A stretch of 5,862 nucleotides of DNA from Ignavibacteriaceae bacterium (GTDB taxonomy: Bacteria > Bacteroidota > Ignavibacteria > Ignavibacteriales > Ignavibacteriaceae), in the NCBI GenBank assembly GCA_019912505.1, contig JAIOIM010000065.1:1-5862 (forward strand). The letters run 5' to 3'. How positions within the stretch are numbered: position 1 is the first letter of the stretch; every line of letters starts with the position of its first letter. A program made the position numbers and the translations under genes. The notes below the pieces were generated by a model. It searched no databases and was not told the origin of the DNA. It worked only from the letters and a program-made list of their open reading frames with translations. This document shows positions 1 through 5,766 of the stretch, piece after piece.

Positions 1-52
1 ATTTCTGCCAAGATAAAGGAAACAAAAACAAGTTTGTAATGCTGAGCTTTTA

Positions 53-73
53 CCCTCTCTTGTTAAGAGAGGG
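53..73. repeat. Perfect 9-bp hairpin, possible dispersed intergenic repeat
   Basis: CCCTCTCTT at 53-61 and AAGAGAGGG at 65-73 are perfect complements around a 3-nt loop. The right arm runs on into GGGCAGGGTGAG. The layout, a CCCTCTC stem followed by a GGG-rich GTGAG tail, resembles intergenic repeats I recall from many bacterial genomes. No T run follows on either strand, so it is not an obvious intrinsic terminator, although it could still stabilise a 3' end. Confidence 0.6.
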
Positions 74-136
74 CAGGGTGAGTTCTGCTGAAACAATCTG
101 AATAATTTTATTTATGAGTCGGCTCTAAAAAGGTTG

Positions 137-174
137 TAAACCGTTACTCCGCGGCGCACAGGTTAGGCGGTTTA
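137..174. repeat. Inverted repeat with 7-bp arms around a CCGCGG
   Basis: TAAACCG at 137-143 is complementary to CGGTTTA at 168-174, with a 24-nt spacer that contains the palindrome CCGCGG at 149-154. Short arms and a long spacer make this weaker than its neighbours, but the same AAACCG/CGGTTT words return in the palindrome at 438-455. Confidence 0.35.
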
Positions 175-188
175 ATTCTTGAGTGAGA

Positions 189-226
189 GTTCATTAACAC
201 TTCGATTAATCGAGGTGTTAATAACA
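189..226. repeat. Long near-perfect palindrome
   Basis: The core at 193-222 has 13-nt arms around a TTAA loop. ATTAACAC (193-200) pairs with GTGTTAAT (215-222), and TCGA (202-205) pairs with TCGA (210-213). The only non-Watson-Crick position in the core is a T·G pair (201/214). After one mismatch (192/223) the match continues for three more base pairs (GTT 189-191 with AAC 224-226). This could be a stable RNA hairpin, a binding site for a dimeric protein, or part of a small mobile repeat. No T run follows on either strand. Confidence 0.7.
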
Positions 227-243
227 AGCATAGGCTTCTCCCC

Positions 244-380
244 ATTACCGTTCACTTGAGGGAACGGACTATAAAAACAAAAGCAACACCCACGGCTTTA
301 GCCGCATCAATAACCCGCAATGTGGCTGAAGCCCTCGTGTGCGTGTGCGCCCTATTCCGTTCGCTAAAGCGAACGGTAAT
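244..380. repeat. 137-bp element with 27-bp inverted ends and nested hairpins
   Basis: The 27 bases at 244-270 match the reverse complement of 354-380 at 23 positions, both starting ATTACCGTTC on the outside. Each end is itself a hairpin: CCGTTC/GAACGG (248-253 with 262-267) and CCGTTCGC/GCGAACGG (357-364 with 369-376, loop TAAA). The centre forms a third stem, 294-307 pairing with 320-333 over 14 positions with two G·T wobbles, and its arms contain the small palindromes GGCTTTAGCC and GGCTGAAGCC. GC content is about 55% over 281-380. The layout fits a MITE-like non-autonomous element or a structured RNA. I see no transposase and no clear target-site duplication. Confidence 0.65.
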
Positions 381-412
381 AAGTTGGGGCGCGAATGTTT
401 TAATCAATCGAC

Positions 413-494
413 TAAAGAGAGCGGCAATGCCAAACATAAACCGTTTAAACGGTTTTGTTTGAATACTGAAACATCTCTTAAAGAGTGCGGCAAT
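413..494. repeat. Direct repeat pair, 16 bp each, 66-bp period
   Basis: TAAAGAGAGCGGCAAT at 413-428 recurs as TAAAGAGTGCGGCAAT at 479-494, differing at one base. The second copy is preceded by its own small palindrome CTCTTAAAGAG (475-485). The pair brackets the palindrome at 431-461, so it may mark the two sides of an inserted or duplicated segment. Confidence 0.55.
431..461. repeat. Palindrome centred on CCGTTTAAACGG
   Basis: Positions 438-455 form a perfect 18-bp palindrome, AAACCGTTT followed by its reverse complement. After a small asymmetric interruption (436-437 against 456) the match resumes with CAAAC (431-435) and GTTTG (457-461). It could be a protein-binding site or a hairpin. 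On the minus strand it lies about 70-100 nt beyond the kinase stop codon but has no adjoining T run, so I do not call it a terminator. Confidence 0.6.
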
Positions 495-533
495 TAGAAT
501 TTTTTTTGCGGTAGGTTAGTTAATAGGTTATTT

Positions 534-2387
534 CTAACCGGGGAAACTTAAAATAATTGTTGTACCCAATCCCTTTTCGCTGTTAATATCAAAATTGCCG
601 CCAAGTGCTTTAGTAAACCTGTAAGCAATAGTTAAACCAAGTCCGGCTCCTTGAAAATTTCGAGTGTAACCTTCTTCTTCCTGTCCAAACGGCTCAAGCA
701 GGCGCGATATAACTTTTGCATCCATCCCGCTGCCTGTGTCTGAAACAATTATTATTGTCTCAGTTTCGTGTTTTTTGGTACTGATTGTTACACCCCCGCA
801 GTCGGTATATTTTATTGCATTATCAAGCAGGGCAGTTATAATTTTTTCAAGTTTTACTTCATCGGTATCCAATATTAAATCCGGGCTGTTAAACTCCAAA
901 TTTAGCAGAATGTGTTTTGCTTCTGCTTCGGAATGTTTCTTTTTATAAATATTTCTTATTACACTATTTACATCAGCCCTGCTTTTTTTAATTTCAAGAT
1001 CTTGCGACTCTGCCTGCGATACATCAACAATATTGTTGAACAAATTTAATATTCGCTGAAGCACATCTTTTACTGAATGAGATATTTCTTGAATTGATTG
1101 ATAGTCTTCGGAGTAAAGGCATTCGTCTATAATTTCCGAGTAGCCCATTATTGCATTAAACGGTGTGCGTATTTCGTGCGACATATTTTCAATAAAACTT
1201 GTCTTTAACCGGTTTAGATGATTCTCTTTTTCAAATGCTCTTTTTAGTTGCTGCTGATAAAGCATCTGGTCGGTTATATCTTTAAAACTTATAATATAAT
1301 AACGGTCATTATCAGGCTTATCATCTATAAAGGTAACTTTAACGCCAAAGTGTCTTAACTCGTTCTCCTTATTTTCGCACTCAAAATAGAACTGCGGTTT
1401 AGACTCAAACTGGTTAAACACTTCGGTTAATTTTTGAAAAAGTTTGGGCTGCAAAACTGATACAATATTTTTATTGTGTGCGGCAAATCGGTCAACATTA
1501 AATGTCTGGCAGAAGTTATCGTTGGCAGTTTCAAAAAGGTAGCCGCCGCGCTTGTATTTTATAATCAGCAGATGATCGGATATATTATTGATAAGTAATT
1601 TTAATCGTTCTTCCGACCTTTTTATAATAAGGTTTTTAAGCACATAATGAGTAATATCGGAAGCGGTTAAAATAAAGTTTACGTTATCTGTGCTCTCCCG
1701 TTTTACGGGCGATAGCTGAAGATCGCGGTAACTTGGCGTTCCCCACTCTTCCATACATGTAATTGATCTCGACCATGTACGCGCTTCAACAATAGCTTCT
1801 TGAAATTTTATCAGGTCTTCATTCGATAAATATTCCGACATAACTTCGGTTACATTTATATTGTAAACTTCGTCGATATTTTTACTAAGAATTTTTTCAA
1901 ACGATTTTGAACAATAACTAACCTTTCCGCTGTCGCTTAAAATCATAACCGGTATTTTACCATACTCAAGCGCAAAATGAAGATTGTTTACCTGGTCTTC
2001 AAGCTTGTGGTTTACTTCAAGCGAGGTAAAATAAAGGGAAAAGTATTCTTGTTTTTCAATTTTTATTCGTGAAATATCTGCATAATAGTTCCCCTCAAAT
2101 GTGTTGCCGCCCGGTCGCTTTACATTTAAGTCGAATCGCAAATTTTCATATTGGCTTTCGGCAAATGCCAGAACTGTGAAAACAATATTCGGTTCGGTTT
2201 TTAACGCAACAAAATTATCCCCTTCTTCTAATCTGAACTGATTTTTGAAAGATAAATTGCCATATATAATTTTGCACGATGAATCTACAAGCACAAGCGG
2301 GCTTGTATCGGTAAGCCCCGCAGCGGCGCTTCCTTCCTCAGAGTATTCTTTTTGCAGCAGTTCGTTCAGGTTTAAGTATTTCAGCAT
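534..2387 (-). CDS. Soluble PAS-domain sensor histidine kinase
   Basis: This 617-residue protein is a complete histidine kinase without membrane segments, so it should sense a cytoplasmic signal. Three PAS-like regions are visible at about 28-125, 140-250 and 262-375, the last ending in a typical IISFKDITDQ. A coiled linker (375-395) leads into the DHp domain with the canonical H-box NMSHEIRTPFNAIMGYSE (phospho-acceptor H404). The ATPase domain has the N box LLDNAIKYT (N523), G1 DTGSGM (550-555), F box EPFGQEEEG (565-573) and G2 GAGLGLTI (580-587). No receiver or HPt domain is attached, so phosphate must pass to a separate protein. The two receivers encoded just upstream are the obvious candidates. 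The ATG at 2387 lies inside the preceding gene and has only A-rich sequence before it. The next in-frame methionine is near residue 148, inside PAS2, so this start is the most plausible. It is the last gene before the repeat-rich region, and its ligand or cofactor cannot be read from the sequence. Confidence 0.93.
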   Translation of the reverse strand: MLKYLNLNELLQKEYSEEGSAAAGLTDTSPLVLVDSSCKIIYGNLSFKNQFRLEEGDNFVALKTEPNIVFTVLAFAESQYENLRFDLNVKRPGGNTFEGNYYADISRIKIEKQEYFSLYFTSLEVNHKLEDQVNNLHFALEYGKIPVMILSDSGKVSYCSKSFEKILSKNIDEVYNINVTEVMSEYLSNEDLIKFQEAIVEARTWSRSITCMEEWGTPSYRDLQLSPVKRESTDNVNFILTASDITHYVLKNLIIKRSEERLKLLINNISDHLLIIKYKRGGYLFETANDNFCQTFNVDRFAAHNKNIVSVLQPKLFQKLTEVFNQFESKPQFYFECENKENELRHFGVKVTFIDDKPDNDRYYIISFKDITDQMLYQQQLKRAFEKENHLNRLKTSFIENMSHEIRTPFNAIMGYSEIIDECLYSEDYQSIQEISHSVKDVLQRILNLFNNIVDVSQAESQDLEIKKSRADVNSVIRNIYKKKHSEAEAKHILLNLEFNSPDLILDTDEVKLEKIITALLDNAIKYTDCGGVTISTKKHETETIIIVSDTGSGMDAKVISRLLEPFGQEEEGYTRNFQGAGLGLTIAYRFTKALGGNFDINSEKGLGTTIILSFPG

Positions 2388-3036
2388 TTGATGTTTTTAT
2401 TTTTAATAAAGTAACTAAGTTGCCATTTTCATCGGCTAATGGTTTAAACCGAGGAATATTTATTCCTTTTAATTTTTCAATAAAAGTTAAAACCCCGCTG
2501 TTGATATAGTTAAATTCATAACGGATTTCTCCGTCTATACCATCAAGCAGGTTATCTATTACTTTGCTTTCGGAAGCATCCAGTTCGCAATCCATATCGA
2601 GCAAAAATAATCTATCGAACAGGTTATTAAATCCCCTGAATAAAATGATGTTCTCTAATTCTTCAAAACTATTCGGGTTTATTTTTACCGAAAAACGGGC
2701 AAGAGCTTTTGTAAAGCCGTCGTTTAGTTCCCGCTCCTTTAACACATCGTATTCTAATTTATCAAGGTAATTGATGTTAATCAAATCTACGGTAGTACTA
2801 AACTCAAAACTGGCAGCCTGAAAAACTAACAGCATCTTTTCGCTTTGTGTCTGATTAATGTCTTTCAAGTGCCACTTTATTTCGTTTAAAAACAAAAGCG
2901 CCGGTGATAGCGTAACAGAATCATGAATACCGGTATTATGCGTATGCGAGCCGCTAAAATATTTCCCAAAGTCTTGCGATTTGCGAGACTGCTTAAAATC
3001 GGGATTCGTCGATATGTTTGTAATTCTGCCGAGCAT
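2338..3036 (-). CDS. Uncharacterised protein between response regulators and a histidine kinase
   Basis: I do not recognise this 232-residue protein. It has no signal peptide, membrane helix or cysteine cluster, so it is probably cytoplasmic. The first 40 residues are polar and look flexible, including HTHNTGIH at 31-38. They are followed by DSVTLSPALLFLNEI (39-53), and then by alternating strand-like and helical segments to about 190, including LLVFQAASFEFSTTVDL (69-85) and an acidic stretch at 147-170. The tail is basic (KPERTAAKR at 222-230). The start is supported by a good GAGG. The last 50 nt overlap the kinase gene in another frame, ending in TGA, which suggests tight co-expression with the kinase. 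Context points to a partner or regulator in the same pathway. The D-S-V-T-L-S stretch faintly recalls the C-terminal half of FlgM-type anti-sigma factors, but one short match is not enough to assign that role. Confidence 0.8.
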   Translation of the reverse strand: MLGRITNISTNPDFKQSRKSQDFGKYFSGSHTHNTGIHDSVTLSPALLFLNEIKWHLKDINQTQSEKMLLVFQAASFEFSTTVDLININYLDKLEYDVLKERELNDGFTKALARFSVKINPNSFEELENIILFRGFNNLFDRLFLLDMDCELDASESKVIDNLLDGIDGEIRYEFNYINSGVLTFIEKLKGINIPRFKPLADENGNLVTLLKIKTSNAEILKPERTAAKRIL

Positions 3037-3044
3037 ATAGAATA

Positions 3045-3048
3045 CCTC
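3045..3048 (-). promoter_or_regulatory. Ribosome binding site of the 232-residue protein
   Basis: GAGG on the minus strand sits 8 nt before the ATG at 3036, an ideal spacing. It is the best-placed Shine-Dalgarno match in the window, where most starts rely on overlap with the preceding gene. It fits independent initiation after the 59-nt gap and supports the chosen start. Confidence 0.55.
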
Positions 3049-3095
3049 AACTTATTATCGAAGAATTATAGAAAAAATTTAGAGGGGTTTTTTAG

Positions 3096-3752
3096 TTAGT
3101 CTAATTTTAACATTTTATTTGAACCGGAGTAATCTGTCATTTCCGGGTTTTGCAGGTGTATCAAGTCGTTGGCAAGAACTTTTATTCTTTCAATCGATTC
3201 TTTGATGACGATTAAATCGTCTTTAAAAGAATTTTGCTGCTGCTGCTCAAGTTCTTCCTGAAGGTTTTGCACAGACATTATTAAGCTGCTGAGGGGATTA
3301 TTAATTTTATGCCCTATCGTACACGCCATTTCAACTATAGCTTTATCATGTTCAACATTCTTTAATTCGTTTTGCAGATTGTGAATCCGGATACCGGTTC
3401 TGATTCGGGCAAGCAGTTCCTGGTTTTCAATTGGTTTTACAAGAAAATCATCGGCGCCAACATCAAGCCCTGTAATACGGTCTTTTAATAAAGCACGGGC
3501 GGTTAACATTAAAAAATAAATAAGTTTATATTTTTCGTCAGCTTTTAAGATATTACACAATTCAAGTCCATCCATAACCGGCATAGTCCAATCGGCAAGA
3601 ATTATTTTTGGAAGATAATTTTTTAACACCTCCAGTGCTTCCTGCCCGTTATGTGCAACTACAACTTCATACCCGTTTTTTGTTAAAAGCTTGTTGAGTA
3701 TAAAGCTTGTATCTTTTTCATCTTCAACTATGAGTACGTTATACTTTTCCAT
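3096..3752 (-). CDS. Receiver domain fused to a kinase-like DHp domain lacking ATPase
   Basis: The 218-residue protein starts with a receiver (about 4-120): acidic pocket E10-D11-E12, phospho-acceptor D54 in ILADWTMPVMDG, switch T84 in LMLTAR and lysine K106 in FLVKP. A helical linker (about 120-140) leads into a segment at 141-203 resembling the histidine-kinase dimerisation and phospho-acceptor domain, with the H-box-like IGHKINNPLSSL around H148 and a second helix at about 178-200. No N, G1, F or G2 boxes follow, so it cannot bind ATP like a kinase. The residue after the histidine, normally Glu or Asp and needed for kinase and phosphatase chemistry, is lysine (K149). Possible roles are a Spo0B-like phosphotransfer step, a dimerisation module, or a docking partner of the downstream kinase. 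A short CAG run encodes four glutamines at 170-173. The ATG overlaps the stop of the preceding receiver gene, so the two are probably translated together. Confidence 0.85.
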   Translation of the reverse strand: MEKYNVLIVEDEKDTSFILNKLLTKNGYEVVVAHNGQEALEVLKNYLPKIILADWTMPVMDGLELCNILKADEKYKLIYFLMLTARALLKDRITGLDVGADDFLVKPIENQELLARIRTGIRIHNLQNELKNVEHDKAIVEMACTIGHKINNPLSSLIMSVQNLQEELEQQQQNSFKDDLIVIKESIERIKVLANDLIHLQNPEMTDYSGSNKMLKLD

Positions 3753-4147
3753 TAGTTCATCAAGTAGCCGTTTACTTTTGTAATCAAGGCATTAAAATCC
3801 AAAATTGGCTTTGTAATATAATCTTCAGCTTTGCTTTCCTCAAGAAACTTATTATCGCTAAGGTTTGGAGAATAAGCGGTAACAAGTATTACCGGGATAT
3901 TCTGAAGACCTAAATCATCTTTTATAAATCTGGTTAGCCGGATACCATCGGTTTTTTCACCTTTAAGATAAGTATTCTTTAAATTGATGTCCATTATTAC
4001 AAGCCCGATATTATCTGCCCGAAGTGTATCCATCAAAAGGTCACCATCTTCCATTATTTTATGATTGATGCCTGCTTTACGAAAGATGAACTTATAAAAA
4101 TCCTGTGAAAAAGGATCGTCTTCTACAATTATTACACTTTTTTCCAT
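3752..4147 (-). CDS. Single-domain response regulator (receiver only)
   Basis: This 131-residue protein is one receiver domain with no output domain, like CheY, Spo0F or DivK. The acidic pocket is E9-D10-D11, the phospho-acceptor is D53 in LVIMDINL, the switch threonine is T90 in VILVTAY, and the conserved lysine is K113 in ITKP. All catalytic positions are present, so phosphorylation by a kinase is expected. The loop after D53 is about seven residues longer than in CheY and lacks the usual proline (NLKNTYLKGEKTDG at 55-68). This loop lies next to the active site and may tune partner choice or dephosphorylation rate. The gene starts 7 nt after the motB stop with no clear Shine-Dalgarno, and its TAA overlaps the next ATG (TAATG). 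Its place behind motAB makes a motility output plausible, but it is not demonstrably CheY: it could equally be a relay intermediate for the kinase encoded downstream. Confidence 0.9.
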   Translation of the reverse strand: MEKSVIIVEDDPFSQDFYKFIFRKAGINHKIMEDGDLLMDTLRADNIGLVIMDINLKNTYLKGEKTDGIRLTRFIKDDLGLQNIPVILVTAYSPNLSDNKFLEESKAEDYITKPILDFNALITKVNGYLMN

Positions 4148-4154
4148 ATATCTG

Positions 4155-4910
4155 CTATTTACTATATTTTACAATGATACTGATTCTTCTGTTTACTACA
4201 CTATAAGGGTCTGTTTTATCTCTCAGTTTTCTATCTGCATAGCCTCGTACTTCTTCAATATGCGCCTCCATTAGCTGCCCCGAAACTAAAGCCTGGCGCG
4301 CTGAGTTTGCTCTATCGGAACTAAGGGCAAAATTTGAGTAAGCAGTTCCTTTACTTAAAAACGGTCGTGCGTCAGTATGCCCCTCAACAATAATATTATT
4401 CGGGAGTATTGCAAATTGATCACCCATTTTTCTTAACAATACCTGTGCGCTCGGTTTTAACGTAGCTGTTCCAATTTCAAAAAATATATCTTCTGCCGAG
4501 TCTATTATTTCAATACGCATCCCCTCATCTACAAATTCTATCTCTATCTGATCCTTCATTTCCTTGAATTCAGGATTGTTCGACATTTCGGCTAATATTT
4601 TATCTCCCATATTTTTTAATTTATCTTTTTCTAGTTCGCGTTCTGCATCAGCCGTGCCTTCCGGATCGTTGATATGAGCTACACCGGGAAATACATTTTT
4701 GCCAAGGGCAGAAAAACCAATCGGGTCTTTAAAATATCTCGAAACGGCTTCTTTTGTTGCATCATCCTGGCTTAAAACCCAAAGCACAATAAATAGAGCC
4801 ATCATTGCAGTAACAAAATCGGCATATGCAACTTTCCACGCGCCGCCGTGGTGTCCGCCTGCTTTTTTAATTTTTTTAACTATTATCGGGGTTCCGTTTT
4901 CATCAGCCAT
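4155..4910 (-). CDS. motB: Flagellar motor stator protein MotB
   Basis: MotB anchors the stator to peptidoglycan and carries the ion-binding aspartate. I place the start at the ATG at 4910, giving 251 residues. A longer frame from 4988 would add 26 residues encoded inside motA and push the conserved basic N-terminus and membrane helix inward. The chosen ATG lies 1 nt after the motA stop and has an AGAGG upstream. Residues 12-25 are basic and glycine/histidine-rich, ending in the family signature GGAWKVAYADFVTAMM. D31 is the expected ion-binding aspartate in the single membrane helix (about 27-47). Residues 50-66 form the likely periplasmic plug that keeps unassembled stators closed. Residues 140-248 are an OmpA-like peptidoglycan-binding domain with GHTDARP (177-183), LSSDRANSAR (196-205) and NRRISIIV (240-247). 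All key residues are present, so the protein looks functional. Confidence 0.95.
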   Translation of the reverse strand: MADENGTPIIVKKIKKAGGHHGGAWKVAYADFVTAMMALFIVLWVLSQDDATKEAVSRYFKDPIGFSALGKNVFPGVAHINDPEGTADAERELEKDKLKNMGDKILAEMSNNPEFKEMKDQIEIEFVDEGMRIEIIDSAEDIFFEIGTATLKPSAQVLLRKMGDQFAILPNNIIVEGHTDARPFLSKGTAYSNFALSSDRANSARQALVSGQLMEAHIEEVRGYADRKLRDKTDPYSVVNRRISIIVKYSK

Positions 4911-4911
4911 T

Positions 4912-5766
4912 TTAAGCTTTGCCTCTAATAAAGTTTTCAAGCTCGCCGAATGAAGGACGCGCATCCGAGAAAATCGTTCTTCTTGCAATTTCTACAGCAA
5001 TAATAGGCGGGTTGCCTTTAGCATAAGCAATTATACATGCTTTTATTGTTTGCATAAAACGTACTTTGTGTTCAATCATATGCCCCATATTGGAAGCAAT
5101 GGGGTTTACAAAACCATAGGAAAGAAGCACACCGAGAAACGTGCCTACTAAAGCTGCTGCCACATGATGTCCAACCGCTTCTGCGCCATCGCCAATTGAG
5201 CCCATTGTTACAATAATACCAAGCACGGCGGCAACAATTCCTAAGCCAGGCAGTGCATCGCCAACTTTTTCAACCGCATGGGTTGCAGGTCTTTCTTCAC
5301 TTTCAAATGTTTCAATTTCCACTTCCATCAACGATTCGAGTTCGTGCGGAGGAACGCCGCCGGTAAGCATAATTTTCATTGTATCGCAAAAGAAGGTTTT
5401 TATTTGTTCGTTTTTTATAAACTTTTCATTAGTGCCCAGTATGTCACTTTCCTCCGGGTTTTCAACGTGCTTTTCAATTGCCAAAAGTCCATCGCGCTGG
5501 GCAACAAGAAAAAGATCGTTAAACGATTTTAAAAGTTCTAGATAATCCTGCTTGCTGTAACCGTGCGAAGTAAATATTTTTGGAAGTGCTGTACCAATTT
5601 TTTTTAGCGTACTGATTGGGGATGCGATAATTACACTACCAATTGCAGCGCCGCCTATAGTTACAAATTCTGACCATTGTAAGAGTAAAACAAGATTTCC
5701 GCCCGCCATTAAAAAACCGGCAACAACAGATACAGTAACAATTGCTAAACCTATAATTACAAACAT
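4912..5766 (-). CDS. motA: Flagellar motor stator protein MotA
   Basis: MotA is the inner-membrane stator subunit that, as a ring around a MotB dimer, turns ion flow into torque on the rotor protein FliG. The 284 residues are close to the 295 of Escherichia coli MotA and align with it from the first residue, supporting the ATG chosen. Four membrane segments are visible at about 1-21, 33-50, 172-192 and 199-219, with a large cytoplasmic loop between the second and third. The two prolines important in E. coli fall at the same numbers, P173 (in GDALPGLGIVAAV) and P222 (in GFVNPIAS). The loop keeps E98 of the FliG-contacting charged patch, but the arginine expected at 90 is Q90 followed by R91. 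The C-terminal ARPSFGELE motif is also typical of this MotA type. The start follows the upstream stop directly and lacks a clear Shine-Dalgarno, which suggests coupled translation. motB follows after 1 nt. The coupling ion cannot be fixed from the sequence alone, although the E. coli-like form suggests protons. Confidence 0.95.
   Translation of the reverse strand: MFVIIGLAIVTVSVVAGFLMAGGNLVLLLQWSEFVTIGGAAIGSVIIASPISTLKKIGTALPKIFTSHGYSKQDYLELLKSFNDLFLVAQRDGLLAIEKHVENPEESDILGTNEKFIKNEQIKTFFCDTMKIMLTGGVPPHELESLMEVEIETFESEERPATHAVEKVGDALPGLGIVAAVLGIIVTMGSIGDGAEAVGHHVAAALVGTFLGVLLSYGFVNPIASNMGHMIEHKVRFMQTIKACIIAYAKGNPPIIAVEIARRTIFSDARPSFGELENFIRGKA
4922..4926 (-). promoter_or_regulatory. Ribosome binding site of motB
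   Basis: On the minus strand AGAGG lies inside the last codons of motA, 11 nt before the ATG at 4910. The spacing is slightly long, but this is the best Shine-Dalgarno match near the junction. It supports starting motB at 4910 and not at the earlier in-frame ATG at 4988. Confidence 0.5.

Larger units (their letters stand above)
1..533. other. Gene-free, repeat-rich region downstream of the kinase gene
   Basis: No credible coding region was found on either strand. Two short open frames of 61 and 68 codons (252-437 minus, 256-462 plus) lie on top of nested inverted repeats, mirror each other, and have no domain features, so they are treated as chance frames. The region contains at least five inverted repeats and a direct repeat pair, listed separately. 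GC rises to about 55% at 281-380, against roughly 30-35% in sampled coding stretches, suggesting a different origin. Neither strand shows a GC-rich stem followed directly by a T run, so operon termination is unexplained. Confidence 0.7.

Noticed and set aside
130..180. Integron attC site, prompted by GTTAGGC at 162-168
   Set aside because: GTTAGGC matches the R' core, but no matching RYYYAAC partner is found at a suitable distance, and the surrounding stem lacks the attC layout.
252..462. Two overlapping short open frames on opposite strands (61 and 68 codons)
   Set aside because: Both lie over the nested inverted repeats, which explains why both strands are open. Neither has a recognisable domain or a good ribosome binding site, and the translations are low in information.
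475..507. Small CTCTT/AAGAG hairpin followed by an eight-T run as a plus-strand terminator
   Set aside because: The stem is only 5 bp and AT-rich, and 14 nt separate it from the T run. No plus-strand gene leads into it.
3065..3070. TATAAT as a -10 promoter element before the 232-residue protein
   Set aside because: No TTGACA-like -35 is found 16-18 nt upstream, and TATAAT is easily reached by chance in AT-rich sequence. An internal promoter remains possible but unsupported.
3073..3093. A6/T6 inverted repeat after the receiver-DHp gene as a terminator
   Set aside because: The stem would be A-T only with a 10-nt loop, and it is too weak for an intrinsic terminator.
3231..3245. CAG trinucleotide run encoding four glutamines as a phase-variable repeat
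   Set aside because: Only four units, in frame, and within a helix linker. It is too short to suggest slippage-based switching.
4911..4988. Longer MotB starting at 4988
   Set aside because: The extra 26 residues are encoded within motA and lie before the conserved basic N-terminus. The ATG at 4910, 1 nt after the motA stop and preceded by AGAGG, gives the normal MotB layout.
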